64,000 nucleotides of DNA from Marinobacter denitrificans (lineage in GTDB: Bacteria > Pseudomonadota > Gammaproteobacteria > Pseudomonadales > Oleiphilaceae), in NCBI RefSeq assembly GCF_008795955.1, contig NZ_VMHN01000001.1, forward strand, positions 372,001 to 436,000. Direction: 5' to 3'. Under the pieces are notes generated by a model that had not been told where the DNA came from, did no database searches, and saw only the letters and a list, made by a program, of their open reading frames with translations. The position numbers and the translations under genes are program-made. Below are positions 27,677-37,491 of the stretch, piece by piece. Numbering within the stretch: the stretch's first letter is position 1; each line of letters starts with the position of its first letter.

Positions 27677-29983
27677 ATGCTACTGGCTGTGTTATCAGGA
27701 TTTTTGCTGGCGATCGTGGCACCAGCGCTGCACCGGGTAACGGGCAGATACATCGGCTGGACACTCGCAATACTCCCCGCCAGCCTGACGGCCTACTTCG
27801 CCAGCCTTATTCCGGAAGTCCAGACCAATGGTTCGCTGGTTCTGGAATATGCCTGGATACCGGGTCTGGGCATCAACCTGAACTTTCTGGTTGACGGCCT
27901 TTCACTGGTATTTGCCCTGATGATCAGCGGCATCGGCACGTTTATCCTGATTTATGCCGGCGCCTACCTGGCTGGTCATAAATACCTGGCACGTTTCTTC
28001 GTGATCATGTTGTCCTTCATGGCCTCCATGTTGGGACTGGTGCTTTCTGACAACCTGATTTCGATATTCGTGTTCTGGGAACTCACCAGTATCACCTCCT
28101 ACATGCTGATCGGCTTCAACCATGAAGACATGGAGGCCCGCAAATGTGCGCTTCAGGGCCTGTTTGTCACCGCCGGCGGCGGCCTCGTACTGATGGCAGG
28201 GCTGATTCTTCTGTCGATCATGACTGGCAGTTACTCGTTGGCTGAAATACTGGCGTCGGATTCGGCACTCCATGAGCACGCATTCTATACCGCCGCTGTT
28301 CTGTGCATTCTGGCCGGGACATTTACCAAGTCTGCCCAGGTGCCTTTCCACTTCTGGCTGCCCAACGCCATGGCTGCGCCCACACCGGTCTCCGCGTTCC
28401 TGCACTCCGCTACCATGGTGAAAGCCGGCGTTTACCTCATGGCCCGCCTGAACCCGGCTCTGGGCGAGGGCGACCTCTGGAGCCAGACACTGATGCTGTT
28501 TGGGGCCGCCACCATGTTCACTGGCGCCTATCTGGCCTTCAGCAGTACCGGAATCAAGAAGGTACTGGCCTATTCCACCATCATGGCCCTTGGCACGCTG
28601 ACCATGCTGATTGGCGTGGGTACCGAACTGGCCCTGACCGCCTTCATCTGCTTCCTTGTGGCCCACTCCCTCTACAAGGGTGCCCTGTTCATGCTCGCCG
28701 GCGCCCTGGATCATGAAACCGGAACCAAGGACATCACCCGCATGGGCGGCCTCAGAAAGGCCATGCCGGTGACCGCGACAATCGCGTGTCTGGCGGCGTT
28801 GTCACTGGCCGGCCTCCCGCCTCTTTTCGGTTTCGTTGCCAAGGAACTGATGTTCGAGTCGTTGCTCGACTCCCCACTCTGGTCTGCCGGGCTGACCACC
28901 GCAGCCGTTGCCGCGTCCGTGCTGATCGTGGGCGTCGCCGGCCTGGTCGCCATAAAGCCTTTCTTTGGCCAGGTCGGAAACACGCCGAAAACGCCCCATG
29001 AGGCCCCCTTCGGCATGCTGGTGGGGCCCGCAGTGCTGTCGCTGACCGCCCTGGTATTCGGCCTGGCCCCTTTCCTGCCCGAGGGAGCTCTGCTCAGGTC
29101 GGCGGTGGGCAGCGTCTATGGCGCACCGGTGGAGACTTATCTGGCACTCTGGCATGGCGTCAATGTGCCACTGATACTGTCTATTGGCAGCCTGGTGCTT
29201 GGCCTGAGCCTGTTGGCGGGGTGGAAGCGGCTGCAGCCCTCTATCTACGCCATCAATACCTCCGCCGCGCGGTTTGGCCCGGAGGCGGGTTACTTCCGCT
29301 TTATGGAAGGCATCACCATTGTCGCCGCCTGGCAAACAAGAGTGCTGCAAAATGGCGTGCTCGGCCTCTACCTGCTGCTGCTCGTGGCAGTGACCTTTGG
29401 CCTCACCGGGTACACCCTGCTGACCCATCATGGCATCAACCTGACCCTGGATCTGAGCTACAGCCACTTCTATGAATGGGGTATTGCCCTGTTACTGGTC
29501 GTTGCCGCGGTTTTTGCCAGTGCCACTCACTCGCGCCTGGGTTCGGTGGCTTCCATGGGTGTACTCGGCTTCGGTGTCGCCCTGACCTTTATTCTGTTCA
29601 GTGCGCCTGACCTGGGTATTACCCAGTTACTGGTGGAAACGCTGACGGTAATTCTGCTGGTCCTGGTGCTGTTCAAGCTGCCGGAATTCGTCAATCTGTC
29701 GTCGCCGTTTGAACGTTACCGTGACCTGGCCGTAGCCGCCTTTGCCGGAATAGTCATGACGCTTCTGATCCTGGCCGCTCTGGATGTGCAGTACTTCGAA
29801 AGCATCTCAAGCTACTACATCGAGAACAGCGCGCCGCTGGCCTATGGCCGTAATATAGTCAACGTGATTCTGGTGGATTTCCGGGCACTGGATACCCTGG
29901 GCGAAATCTTCGTTCTGTCCCTGGCTGCACTGGGCGTCCTGTCGATGATCAAACTCAAGGCGGAGGATCAGCACAAGCCATGA
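27677..29983 (+). CDS. mrpA: Na+/H+ antiporter subunit MrpA (MnhA)
   Basis: A 768-residue multi-spanning protein, the largest subunit of the seven-part Mrp antiporter that exchanges cytoplasmic sodium for external protons. The N-terminal half is homologous to complex I subunit NuoL (FVFWELTSITSYMLIGF, QVPFHFWLPNAMAAPTPVSAF in part, HSLYKGALFMLAG). The C-terminal part carries the MbhD/DUF4040-type region (APDLGITQLLVETLTVILL) and an MbhE-like end (NIVNVILVDFRALDTLGEI). It is first of mrpABCDEFG, and its stop overlaps mrpB by ATGA. Confidence 0.95.
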   Translation: MLLAVLSGFLLAIVAPALHRVTGRYIGWTLAILPASLTAYFASLIPEVQTNGSLVLEYAWIPGLGINLNFLVDGLSLVFALMISGIGTFILIYAGAYLAGHKYLARFFVIMLSFMASMLGLVLSDNLISIFVFWELTSITSYMLIGFNHEDMEARKCALQGLFVTAGGGLVLMAGLILLSIMTGSYSLAEILASDSALHEHAFYTAAVLCILAGTFTKSAQVPFHFWLPNAMAAPTPVSAFLHSATMVKAGVYLMARLNPALGEGDLWSQTLMLFGAATMFTGAYLAFSSTGIKKVLAYSTIMALGTLTMLIGVGTELALTAFICFLVAHSLYKGALFMLAGALDHETGTKDITRMGGLRKAMPVTATIACLAALSLAGLPPLFGFVAKELMFESLLDSPLWSAGLTTAAVAASVLIVGVAGLVAIKPFFGQVGNTPKTPHEAPFGMLVGPAVLSLTALVFGLAPFLPEGALLRSAVGSVYGAPVETYLALWHGVNVPLILSIGSLVLGLSLLAGWKRLQPSIYAINTSAARFGPEAGYFRFMEGITIVAAWQTRVLQNGVLGLYLLLLVAVTFGLTGYTLLTHHGINLTLDLSYSHFYEWGIALLLVVAAVFASATHSRLGSVASMGVLGFGVALTFILFSAPDLGITQLLVETLTVILLVLVLFKLPEFVNLSSPFERYRDLAVAAFAGIVMTLLILAALDVQYFESISSYYIENSAPLAYGRNIVNVILVDFRALDTLGEIFVLSLAALGVLSMIKLKAEDQHKP

Positions 29984-30405
29984 AATCCAATACCCTGATC
30001 CTGCACACCGCTGCTCTTTTCATCATGCCGCTGCAGCTGATGTTCTCAGTGTTCCTGCTGTTCCGGGGCCATGATGAACCCGGCGGCGGCTTCATTGGAG
30101 GACTGGTGGCGTCCGGGGCTTTTGTCCTCTACGCCTTTGCCTTCGGGTCGGAAGCGACGCGCCGGATACTCCGTGTAGCACCACGGGACCTTCTGGCTGC
30201 CGGGCTGCTGTTTGCCATTGCTTCAACCATTCCGGCATTCCTGGCTGGGCAGCCCATGTTGACTGCCCATTGGTGGGAACTGCCGTTGCCCGGCAACAGC
30301 TACCTCAAACTGTCAACGCCGCTGATCTTTGATATCGGCGTATACGCCGCAGTTCTGGGAACCATCATGACATTTGTGATCAATCTGATGGAGGCGGATG
30401 AATGA
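29980..30405 (+). CDS. mrpB: Na+/H+ antiporter subunit MrpB (MnhB)
   Basis: A 141-residue MnhB-domain membrane protein with four helices. The hallmark is HDEPGGGFIGGLVASGAFVL near residue 30, and KLSTPLIFDIGVYAAVLG near the end. It overlaps mrpA by four bases, indicating translational coupling. It is a structural subunit required for Mrp complex assembly. Confidence 0.95.
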   Translation: MKSNTLILHTAALFIMPLQLMFSVFLLFRGHDEPGGGFIGGLVASGAFVLYAFAFGSEATRRILRVAPRDLLAAGLLFAIASTIPAFLAGQPMLTAHWWELPLPGNSYLKLSTPLIFDIGVYAAVLGTIMTFVINLMEADE

Positions 30406-30451
30406 CGCGGCGTTTCGAAACTTACTATAGCCACCCGGAAGGAGGGCCGTT

Positions 30452-30799
30452 ATGGAAAGCCTGATGGCTTATGTCGTCGGCATCCTGTTCGCGGCAGCGA
30501 TTTACATGATGCTGCGTCGCTCTATCGTCAAACTGGTTATTGGCCTGATGATCCTGAGCAACGCCGCCAACCTGCTTATTTTCGTGGTATCGGGCATGAC
30601 CCGGGGCGCACCACCTCTGCTCCCTGCAGGCGCCGAGGCGCCAGCGAGCGCAATTGCCGATCCGTTGCCCCAGGCCCTGATACTCACTGCCATTGTTATC
30701 GCCTTCGGCGTTCTGGCCTTCGCTGTGGTTCTCATACGCCGCGCGTATGAAGTGGTGGGAACCGATGACCTCGACCAGATGAAGGATACGGACACTTGA
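30452..30799 (+). CDS. mrpC: Na+/H+ antiporter subunit MrpC (MnhC)
   Basis: A 115-residue NuoK-like protein with three helices. [13 protein letters not shown] and [20 protein letters not shown] are typical of the family; the latter carries the conserved segment facing the ion path. A strong AGGAGG site stands eight bases before ATG 30452. It ends by overlapping the TTG start of mrpD. Confidence 0.95.
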   Translation: MESLMAYVVGILFAAAIYMMLRRSIVKLVIGLMILSNAANLLIFVVSGMTRGAPPLLPAGAEAPASAIADPLPQALILTAIVIAFGVLAFAVVLIRRAYEVVGTDDLDQMKDTDT

Positions 30800-32310
30800 A
30801 CCTGGAGCTCGCCCTACCCATTCTGATCCCGCTGCTTTCCGGCGCCCTGTCCCTGGCGTTGTGGCGGTCAGTCCGCTATCAACGCATCCTCGCGGTTCTG
30901 GCCACAGCCCTGCTGCTGGCGGCCAGCGTGTGGCTGGTGCGCTCAACCATGGAAGAAGGCTTCCTGGTGATGGAAATGGGCAGCTGGCCAGCGCCGTTCA
31001 GCATCGTGTTTGTCTCAGACATACTCAGTGCCATCATGATCGTGCTGACGGGCATTATCGGGCTGGCGATCGCCGTCTATTCCCTGGCGTCCACCCCAAG
31101 TGGCCATGAAAAGTTCGGATATTACCCGCTGATGCACCTGCTGCTGGCCGGGGTAGCCGGTTCCTTTCTGACCGGCGACATATTCAACCTCTTCGTCTGG
31201 TTTGAGGTCATGCTGCTCGCCTCGTTTGCCCTGCTGACCCTGGGCGGCGAGCGGGCGCAGATGGAAGGGGCCATCAAGTATGTCACCCTGAACCTGTTCT
31301 CCTCTGCCATCTTCCTGTCGGCGGTGGGCTTGCTCTACGGAACCGTCGGCACGCTGAACATGGCGGATATTGCCCAGAAAGTAGCGACCCTGGAAGACCC
31401 GGGGATGGTCACGGTAATCTCGATGATGTTCATGGTGTCGTTCGGCATCAAGGCGGCGGCGTTTCCGCTGTTTTTCTGGCTGCCGGCCTCATACCATACC
31501 CCTCAGGTAGCCGTCTCCGCGCTGTTTGCCGGGCTGCTGACGAAAGTGGGAGTCTACGCTCTGTACCGGGTATTCACCCTGATCTTTACCCAGGATGTGG
31601 AATACACCCACACAATTCTGCTGTGGGCCGCGGCGTTGACGATGCTGACCGGCGTTCTGGGAGCCGCCGCCCAATTCGAATTCCGCAGGATTCTGTCGTT
31701 TCACATTGTCAGCCAGATTGGCTACATGATCCTTGGCCTGGCATTGTTTACGCCGCTGGCCATTATCGGCGGCGTGTTCTACATCATGCACCACATCATT
31801 GTTAAGACGAATCTGTTCCTGGTCAGTGGCATCACCTACCGGCTGCTGGGGAGCTACGAGCTAAAAGATCTGGGCGGCCTCTACAAAGACCGACCAATGC
31901 TTGCCCTGTTATTCCTGATACCCGCGCTGTCACTGGCAGGCATTCCTCCCCTGTCGGGTTTCTTCGCCAAGTTCGTGGTCATTCGCGCGGGCCTGGAAGC
32001 AGAGGCCTACGTGGTAACCGGCATCGCGCTGCTGGTGGGCTTACTGACACTTTATTCAATGATCAAGATCTGGGCCGAGGTGTTCTGGAAAAAAGCACCG
32101 GAACATGTCGAGTCACTGGGCGCACTGAGGAGCGAGGTGAAGCGCGGTCACAAGTGGGCCTATTACGTTCCGGTGGTCGGCCTTGCGGCCTGCACACTGT
32201 ATATTGGTCTTAATGGCCAGCCCATTTATGAACTGGCAGAGATGGCGGCCGACCAGTTAATGACCCCTGAACTGTACATAGAAGCCGTTCTGGGAGGTGC
32301 GCAACAATGA
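30796..32310 (+). CDS. mrpD: Na+/H+ antiporter subunit MrpD (MnhD)
   Basis: A 504-residue NuoM/NuoN-like antiporter subunit with about 14 helices. Conserved blocks are [20 protein letters not shown], the Lys in [20 protein letters not shown], and [14 protein letters not shown]. The start is TTG at 30796 inside the mrpC stop (TTGA), preceded by AAGGATA. Proton-pathway Glu and Lys residues of the family appear to be present. Confidence 0.95.
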   Translation: MNLELALPILIPLLSGALSLALWRSVRYQRILAVLATALLLAASVWLVRSTMEEGFLVMEMGSWPAPFSIVFVSDILSAIMIVLTGIIGLAIAVYSLASTPSGHEKFGYYPLMHLLLAGVAGSFLTGDIFNLFVWFEVMLLASFALLTLGGERAQMEGAIKYVTLNLFSSAIFLSAVGLLYGTVGTLNMADIAQKVATLEDPGMVTVISMMFMVSFGIKAAAFPLFFWLPASYHTPQVAVSALFAGLLTKVGVYALYRVFTLIFTQDVEYTHTILLWAAALTMLTGVLGAAAQFEFRRILSFHIVSQIGYMILGLALFTPLAIIGGVFYIMHHIIVKTNLFLVSGITYRLLGSYELKDLGGLYKDRPMLALLFLIPALSLAGIPPLSGFFAKFVVIRAGLEAEAYVVTGIALLVGLLTLYSMIKIWAEVFWKKAPEHVESLGALRSEVKRGHKWAYYVPVVGLAACTLYIGLNGQPIYELAEMAADQLMTPELYIEAVLGGAQQ

Positions 32311-32780
32311 TCGGTTTCTTCTGGAACATCATGCTGGCGCTTGCCTGGGTGGCACTCAGCGGCAACTTCTCGGCAATGAATTTCCTGGCCGGTTTCTTCT
32401 TTGCGTATCTGGCGCTGATGGTCCTGCAAAGGCAGGTACCGGTGCTCAAGGGGTATTCAAGACGTATCCCCCGTGTGGTGGCGTTTCTGGTGTTCTTCGT
32501 GAAAGAACTGGTGAAAGCCAATTTCCGCGTAGCCTATGACGTTGCCACCCCGGTCTGGTATATGAAACCGGGGGTAATCGCCTTTCGCCTTGAAGCACAC
32601 ACAGACGTGGAGATCATGTTCCTGAGCAGCGTGATCTCGCTGACGCCGGGCACATTGAGCCTGGACGTGTCCGACGACCGCCAGGTGCTTTTCATACACG
32701 CAATGTTTCTTCAGGATGAAGAACAGTTGCGACAGGACCTCAGGGAACTTGAGCGCCGAATCCTGAAGATCTTGCGCTGA
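32307..32780 (+). CDS. mrpE: Na+/H+ antiporter subunit MrpE (MnhE)
   Basis: A 157-residue MnhE-domain protein with two N-terminal helices, then a soluble cytoplasmic part with LSSVISLTPGTLSLDVSDD, the family signature, and HAMFLQDEEQLR. It overlaps the mrpD stop by ATGA. Confidence 0.94.
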   Translation: MIGFFWNIMLALAWVALSGNFSAMNFLAGFFFAYLALMVLQRQVPVLKGYSRRIPRVVAFLVFFVKELVKANFRVAYDVATPVWYMKPGVIAFRLEAHTDVEIMFLSSVISLTPGTLSLDVSDDRQVLFIHAMFLQDEEQLRQDLRELERRILKILR

Positions 32781-32791
32781 GGAGCCAACAC

Positions 32792-33064
32792 GTGATTCCG
32801 TTTGTTATCAACATTGTCTATTTCATGCTTTCGTTGGCGCTGCTGTTTGCGTTCATTCGCCTGACCAGGGGGCCGTCGCTGCCTGACAGGGTTGTTGCCC
32901 TTGAGCTGGTGGCGTCCATCGTGGTGGGCTACGTGGGCGTTCATGCTATCGACACCGGGGTGTCCAGCCTGCTGGATGTCGCCATTGTTATCGCCCTCAC
33001 GGCGTTCCTGGCGGCCATCGGTTTTGCCCGCTTCCTGGAGCGAGGGGGACGCAGAAATGACTGA
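32792..33064 (+). CDS. mrpF: Na+/H+ antiporter subunit MrpF (MnhF)
   Basis: A 90-residue three-helix protein with the family segment RLTRGPSLPDRVVALELVAS and the conserved Asp in LDVAIVIALTAFLA. The start is GTG at 32792 with GAGGAG upstream. It overlaps mrpG by eight bases. Confidence 0.94.
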   Translation: MIPFVINIVYFMLSLALLFAFIRLTRGPSLPDRVVALELVASIVVGYVGVHAIDTGVSSLLDVAIVIALTAFLAAIGFARFLERGGRRND

Positions 33065-33470
33065 CATCATCGTATCGATACTGCTGATCGCCGGCGCTGC
33101 CTTCATGCTGCTCGCAGCCATTGGCATCCTTCGGCTTCCGGACCTTCCCACCCGCATGCATGCATCGACCAAGGCCGGCGCCATGGGCGCCATGTTCATC
33201 ATGGGCGGTGTCGCATTCTTTTTCCTCGACAGTATCGTGTTTGCCAGGGCTTTTGCGATTGTGGTATTTATCCTGATCACCTCCCCGATAGCGGCCCACG
33301 TTATCGGGCGTGCCGGTTACTTTACCGGTACCACGCTCTGGGATGGCACCGTCAAGGATGAGCTCCGGGAAAACTACGATGCCGAGACACACAAGCTCAG
33401 CAGTGGCTACGAAGGCAGCCCGGAGAGCGTAACCCCCCCGCCTGAATCCGAGTCACCCGAGGACCGCTAG
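33057..33470 (+). CDS. mrpG: Na+/H+ antiporter subunit MrpG (MnhG)
   Basis: A 137-residue three-helix protein. The family signature IGILRLPDLPTRMHASTKAG follows the first helix. The C-terminal 40 residues form a hydrophilic Pro/Glu/Ser-rich tail. ATG 33057 lies within the mrpF end, following GAGGGGG. It is the last gene of the operon; a hairpin (33488-33498 with 33508-33518) follows. Confidence 0.94.
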   Translation: MTDIIVSILLIAGAAFMLLAAIGILRLPDLPTRMHASTKAGAMGAMFIMGGVAFFFLDSIVFARAFAIVVFILITSPIAAHVIGRAGYFTGTTLWDGTVKDELRENYDAETHKLSSGYEGSPESVTPPPESESPEDR

Positions 33471-33487
33471 GCTTCGCCTTTTTCGCC

Positions 33488-33518
33488 TTTGCCGCGTTTT
33501 TTTTCACAACGCGGCAAA
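33488..33518 (+). terminator. Hairpin at the end of the mrp operon
   Basis: An 11-bp perfect stem whose loop, not its 3' side, contains eight T residues. It is probably a weak terminator or an mRNA end-protecting structure. Confidence 0.5.
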
Positions 33519-33564
33519 CTGATTTCGCGTATAGTGCGCCCACCGATTATGAGGAGATGCTTTC

Positions 33565-33846
33565 ATGTTGAAAGTGAACGAATACTTTGATGGAAAGGCC
33601 AAATCCATCGCCTTTCAGACTTCCACCCTGCCCGCCACCGTGGGCGTGATCAGTCCGGGTGAATATGAATTCGGCACCAGCAAGAAGGAAACCATGACCG
33701 TCATCAGTGGTGCGCTCACCGTACTGCTGCCAGGCATGGACGAATGGATGACCTATGGTTCCGGCGAGTTTTTTGAAGTAGCCGGGCAGGCCAGCTTCAA
33801 GGCAAAGACGGACATCGACACCGCTTACCTCTGTACTTACGAATAA
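33565..33846 (+). CDS. ppnP: Pyrimidine/purine nucleoside phosphorylase
   Basis: A 93-residue cupin matching E. coli PpnP (formerly YaiE) over its length: NEYFDGKAKSIAFQ, ATVGVISPGEYEF, ETMTVISGALTVLLPG, and the end TAYLCTYE. It cleaves many nucleosides with phosphate to give free bases and ribose-1-phosphate. A GAGGAG site precedes ATG 33565. It is monocistronic with a strong terminator. Confidence 0.96.
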   Translation: MLKVNEYFDGKAKSIAFQTSTLPATVGVISPGEYEFGTSKKETMTVISGALTVLLPGMDEWMTYGSGEFFEVAGQASFKAKTDIDTAYLCTYE

Positions 33847-33881
33847 ACTAGCGAATAACACCCACACCTCGTTCCTTAAGG

Positions 33882-33940
33882 ACGCGGAACCGGAACAGGC
33901 GGGCCAATAAATACCTGCTGTTCCGGTTCCGCGTTTTTTT
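33882..33940 (+). terminator. Rho-independent terminator of ppnP
   Basis: A 17-bp stem (33882-33898 with 33918-33934) is followed by seven T residues. Confidence 0.93.
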
Positions 33941-34031
33941 AACGGTTAAAGGTTTCCGTTGATGTAAAACTGTGTCAGATTTAGGGCTCTTCTCGTTATA
34001 AATTAAACAATTGAGAATGAGGTACCGAGTT

Positions 34032-35675
34032 ATGGCACAGACCCGTATCCTGCCACCTGCAGACAACGCGCATCAGTATCCACTGCTGATCAAGCAACTG
34101 CTCATGTCTGGCCCCAGGTACTCTCCTGACCAGGAAATTGTTTACGCCAACCGCTCAAAGTACACCTACACTGACTTGGTGGAGCGAATCCATCGCCTGG
34201 CGAACGCATTGACCGATGCCGGCGTCAAACCCGGCGACACCATCGCCGTTATGGACTGGGACACCCCCCGCTACCTCGAATGCTTTTTCGCTATTCCGAT
34301 GATTGGTGCGGTACTGCACACGGTGAACGTTCGCCTGTCTCCGGAACAGATCGTTTACACCATGAACCACGCTGAAGATGATGTGGTCATGGTCCACGAT
34401 GACTTCCTGCCGATCCTGGAAGGCGTGAAGGATGAGATCAAAACGGTCAAACACTACATACAGCTCAGTGACGAAAAAGCCGCGAAATCCACCTCGCTGA
34501 ACACCGTTGGTGAGTACGAAGAATTGTTGGGCAAGGCAGGCAAGGAGTTCGATTTCCCTGACTTTGACGAGAACAGCATTGCCACCACCTTCTACACCAC
34601 CGGCACCACCGGTAATCCCAAGGGTGTTTTCTTCAGCCACCGGCAGCTGGTTCTCCACACACTGGCCATGACCGGCTCCCTGTCTGCCTATGACGAAATG
34701 CCGTTGCTACGTTCGTCATCGGTGTACATGCCGGTAACACCCATGTTCCACGTACATGCCTGGGGCGTGCCCTACGCAGCCACCATGATGGGCATCAAGC
34801 AGGTTTATCCGGGCCGTTATGAACCGGAGCTGCTGGTGGACCTGCTCAAGGAACACAAGGTGACCTTCTCCCACTGCGTGCCCACGGTGATGCAGATGAT
34901 GATGGCCACCGAATCCATCAAGACGGCTGATCTGAGCAACTGGCATGTGCTCATCGGTGGCAGCGCCCTCACCCGGGGCCTGTGCGATGCCGGCGCCAGA
35001 CTGGGCATTCGCATGTACACCGGTTATGGCATGTCGGAAACCTGCCCCCTGTTGAGCGCAACCCATCTCAAGCAGCAAGACCTGGAACTACCACTGGAGC
35101 AGCAGACGTCCAAACGCATCAAAACGGGTATCGCAGTGCCCATGGTGGAGCTGGAAGTCGTTGATCCCGAAGGGAAGCCAGTGCCCCATGACGGGGAAGC
35201 CAAGGGCGAAGTGGTCGCACGCGCGCCCTGGCTTACCCAGAGCTACTTCAAGGAGCCGGAAAAAGGTGAGGAACTCTGGCAGGGTGGCTGGCTGCATACC
35301 GGTGACGTGGCCAGCATGGAGCCCGACAACACCCTGGTGATCAAGGATCGCATCAAGGACGTGATCAAGACCGGCGGTGAATGGCTGTCATCCCTGGATC
35401 TGGAAAACCTGATCAGCCAGCATCCTTCCGTGGCCGGAGCAGCTGTGGTGGGTGTGCCTGACGAGAAATGGGGCGAGCGCCCGCACGCCCTGGTCACCCT
35501 GAAACCAGGCGAGGAAGCCAGTCTGGAAGATATCCAGAGCCACCTGAAGCAATTCGTGGACTCTGGCGAAATCAACAAGTGGGCGATCCCCAGCCAGATT
35601 GATTTCGTTGAGGATATCCCGAAAACCAGTGTTGGAAAGATCAACAAGAAGCTGATCCGGGATCAGCTGAAGTAG
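34032..35675 (+). CDS. Fatty acid-CoA ligase (AlkK/DmdB type)
   Basis: A 547-residue ANL-superfamily adenylating enzyme. The P-loop YTTGTTGNPKGVFFSHRQ, A5 motif YGMSETCPLL, A7 GGWLHTGDVA, A8 KDRIKDVIKTGGEW and the terminal catalytic Lys in TSVGKINKKLI are all present. Length and motifs fit medium-chain acyl-CoA synthetase AlkK and the DmdB-type 3-methylmercaptopropionyl-CoA ligases, which share a clan. The start is ATG 34032, with GAGG ten bases upstream; the frame opens earlier at a TTG. It supplies acyl-CoAs for beta-oxidation. It is monocistronic. Confidence 0.92.
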   Translation: MAQTRILPPADNAHQYPLLIKQLLMSGPRYSPDQEIVYANRSKYTYTDLVERIHRLANALTDAGVKPGDTIAVMDWDTPRYLECFFAIPMIGAVLHTVNVRLSPEQIVYTMNHAEDDVVMVHDDFLPILEGVKDEIKTVKHYIQLSDEKAAKSTSLNTVGEYEELLGKAGKEFDFPDFDENSIATTFYTTGTTGNPKGVFFSHRQLVLHTLAMTGSLSAYDEMPLLRSSSVYMPVTPMFHVHAWGVPYAATMMGIKQVYPGRYEPELLVDLLKEHKVTFSHCVPTVMQMMMATESIKTADLSNWHVLIGGSALTRGLCDAGARLGIRMYTGYGMSETCPLLSATHLKQQDLELPLEQQTSKRIKTGIAVPMVELEVVDPEGKPVPHDGEAKGEVVARAPWLTQSYFKEPEKGEELWQGGWLHTGDVASMEPDNTLVIKDRIKDVIKTGGEWLSSLDLENLISQHPSVAGAAVVGVPDEKWGERPHALVTLKPGEEASLEDIQSHLKQFVDSGEINKWAIPSQIDFVEDIPKTSVGKINKKLIRDQLK

Positions 35676-35690
35676 ACTCCGCGATAACGA

Positions 35691-35720
35691 CGCCCCGCAT
35701 TCCCTTTCTGGGGTGTGGGG
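35691..35720. terminator. Wobble-rich hairpin between the ligase gene and dadA
   Basis: A 12-bp stem with several G-U pairs (35691-35702 with 35709-35720) lies between convergent genes. There is no clear T run, so it is only a tentative terminator. Confidence 0.35.
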
Positions 35721-35741
35721 CCGTACTCCCACCGGCTCTCC

Positions 35742-36995
35742 CTACAACCCGGTAAACGCGAAATCCACATCCGGTTTACGTCCTGCAACGATGTCCGCCA
35801 GCGCTGCGGCAGAGCCGCACGAGTGGGTCCAGCCCAGAGTACCATGGCCAGTGTTCAGGTAGAGGTTGCCGAAGTGACTTTTCCCGATATACGGCACATT
35901 GGAAGGTGTCGCCGGCCGTAGCCCGGCCCAGAACTCGGCCTGCTCCCAGTGGCCGGCCTCTGGCATCAGTTCGGCGGTTCGCCGAACAATCATTCGGCAA
36001 CGGGTAAGGTTCAGCTCCCGGCTATAGCCGCTGAGTTCGGCCGTGCCGGCAACGCGAATCCGATTTCCCAGGCGCGAAAACACCAGCTTGTACTCATCAT
36101 CGGTCAGGCTGACTCTGAAGGCGGCGTCCTCATTCTTTACCGGCACGGTTATGGAGTATCCCTTGGCCGGGTAGATATTCAGGAACAGGCCCAGTTTTCG
36201 TGCCAGGACAGCACTGAAACTTCCCAGGCTGAGTACGTAACGGTCCGCTCGAAGGGTGTGGTATCTGCCTTCGCGGATAACGTTGACGCCAAGTACCCGG
36301 TCCCGCGTGTTCTCAAATCCGACGATTTCCGTGTCATAGAGGAATTGAACACCGGCTTCCTGGGCTTTTATCGCAAGCGCCCGGGTGAACTGCCTGGCAT
36401 CACCAGACTCGTCTTCCGAGGTGTAGGTGGCGCCGACAATCCGGTGCCTGGCCGGTGCAAGCGCAGGCTCCAGTTCAACGGCCCGGGCGGCATCAATTAC
36501 CTGTCGATCGCAACCCAGTTCCCGCATGGTGCGTGCCGGCTTCAGGGCGGACTCGAACTCTCCTGGGTTGGTATAAAAGTGCAGGATACCTCTCTCAAGG
36601 TGATCGTATTCAATTCCGGTATCTTTACGCAGCCCCTGCAAACACTCGCGGCTGTAGGTGCCCAGTCGCACCATCTGCCGGATATTATGAGCCGCTCTGG
36701 CGGACGTGCATTCCCGCAGAAAAGCGACGGCCCAGCGCCACTGGGCGGGGTCCATGCGAGGGCGGAACAAAAGGGGGGCATCGGAACGGGCCAGCCATTT
36801 CAGTATTTTAAACGGCGCGGAAGGGTTAGCCCAGGGTTCGGCATGGGAGACCGAGATCTGTCCGCCGTTGGCATAACTGGTTTCGGTACCTGCGATGCTC
36901 TGGCGGTCTACAACAGTAACGTCATAGCCCTGCTGCCTCAAGAACCACGCGGTAGTAACACCCACAACACCCGCACCCAGCACCAGCATGTGCAT
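35742..36995 (-). CDS. dadA: D-amino acid dehydrogenase (small subunit, DadA-like)
   Basis: A 417-residue FAD protein with Rossmann motif GAGVVGVTTAWFL at the N-terminus, TSYANGGQIS, YPAKGYSITVP, FWAGLRPATPSNVPYIG and LNTGHGTLGWTHSCGS, all matching DadA. It oxidises D-amino acids to keto acids and passes electrons to quinone at the inner membrane. GGAGG lies seven bases before ATG 36995. No alanine racemase (dadX) gene is adjacent, so it may serve general D-amino acid use or peptidoglycan recycling. Confidence 0.9.
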   Translation of the reverse strand: MHMLVLGAGVVGVTTAWFLRQQGYDVTVVDRQSIAGTETSYANGGQISVSHAEPWANPSAPFKILKWLARSDAPLLFRPRMDPAQWRWAVAFLRECTSARAAHNIRQMVRLGTYSRECLQGLRKDTGIEYDHLERGILHFYTNPGEFESALKPARTMRELGCDRQVIDAARAVELEPALAPARHRIVGATYTSEDESGDARQFTRALAIKAQEAGVQFLYDTEIVGFENTRDRVLGVNVIREGRYHTLRADRYVLSLGSFSAVLARKLGLFLNIYPAKGYSITVPVKNEDAAFRVSLTDDEYKLVFSRLGNRIRVAGTAELSGYSRELNLTRCRMIVRRTAELMPEAGHWEQAEFWAGLRPATPSNVPYIGKSHFGNLYLNTGHGTLGWTHSCGSAAALADIVAGRKPDVDFAFTGL

Positions 36996-37099
36996 TCACT
37001 TCCCTCCCCCGGCCCGCGCCTGAATAAGCTCACTATTGTAACGGCTGGAACAACAGATTGCGTGTCAGACCATTCGCCACTATCGCGGGAGGGCAGCGT

Positions 37100-37453
37100 T
37101 CAGCCACCGGCTTTTTTCACCTCCCAGCCTTTCTCCTTTAACAGGGGCACCAGAACATCCCGCTGGTCGCCCTGAATCTCCACCACCCCTTCCTTGACGG
37201 TGCCACCTGTTCCGCATTTGGCCTTGAGTATCTTGGCGAAAGCCTTCAGTTCTTTTTCGTCGAGAGGAATACCGGTAACAAGGGTAACCCCTTTACCCTT
37301 GCGGCCTTTGGTTTCCCGGCTGACGCGTACAACCCCGTCACCAGCAGGGCGAGAGGGTACCCCGCAGATACAATCATCAACCGGCTGCCGGCAACCGGGG
37401 CACATGCGCCCCTGCTCAGTGGAGAACACCAGTCCTCCGGAACGGTTTTTCAT
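37100..37453 (-). CDS. yciH: SUI1-family translation factor YciH, with N-terminal Cys motif
   Basis: A 117-residue protein aligning with E. coli YciH: LVFSTEQGRM, GDGVVRVSRETKGRKGKGV, and GTGGTVKEGVVEIQGDQRD. Members resemble eukaryotic eIF1 and modulate initiation fidelity. Between the two conserved parts is CPGCRQPVDDCIC (Cys18, 21, 28 and 30), a probable zinc-binding knuckle that is absent from the E. coli protein. Confidence 0.94.
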   Translation of the reverse strand: MKNRSGGLVFSTEQGRMCPGCRQPVDDCICGVPSRPAGDGVVRVSRETKGRKGKGVTLVTGIPLDEKELKAFAKILKAKCGTGGTVKEGVVEIQGDQRDVLVPLLKEKGWEVKKAGG

Positions 37454-37491
37454 AACGTCCTCTTATTCACTACCATACCCGGCCAGAGCGT

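Noticed and set aside
35949..37175. 408-codon plus-strand frame
   Set aside because: Antisense of dadA with no recognisable domain; DadA motifs on the other strand are clear.
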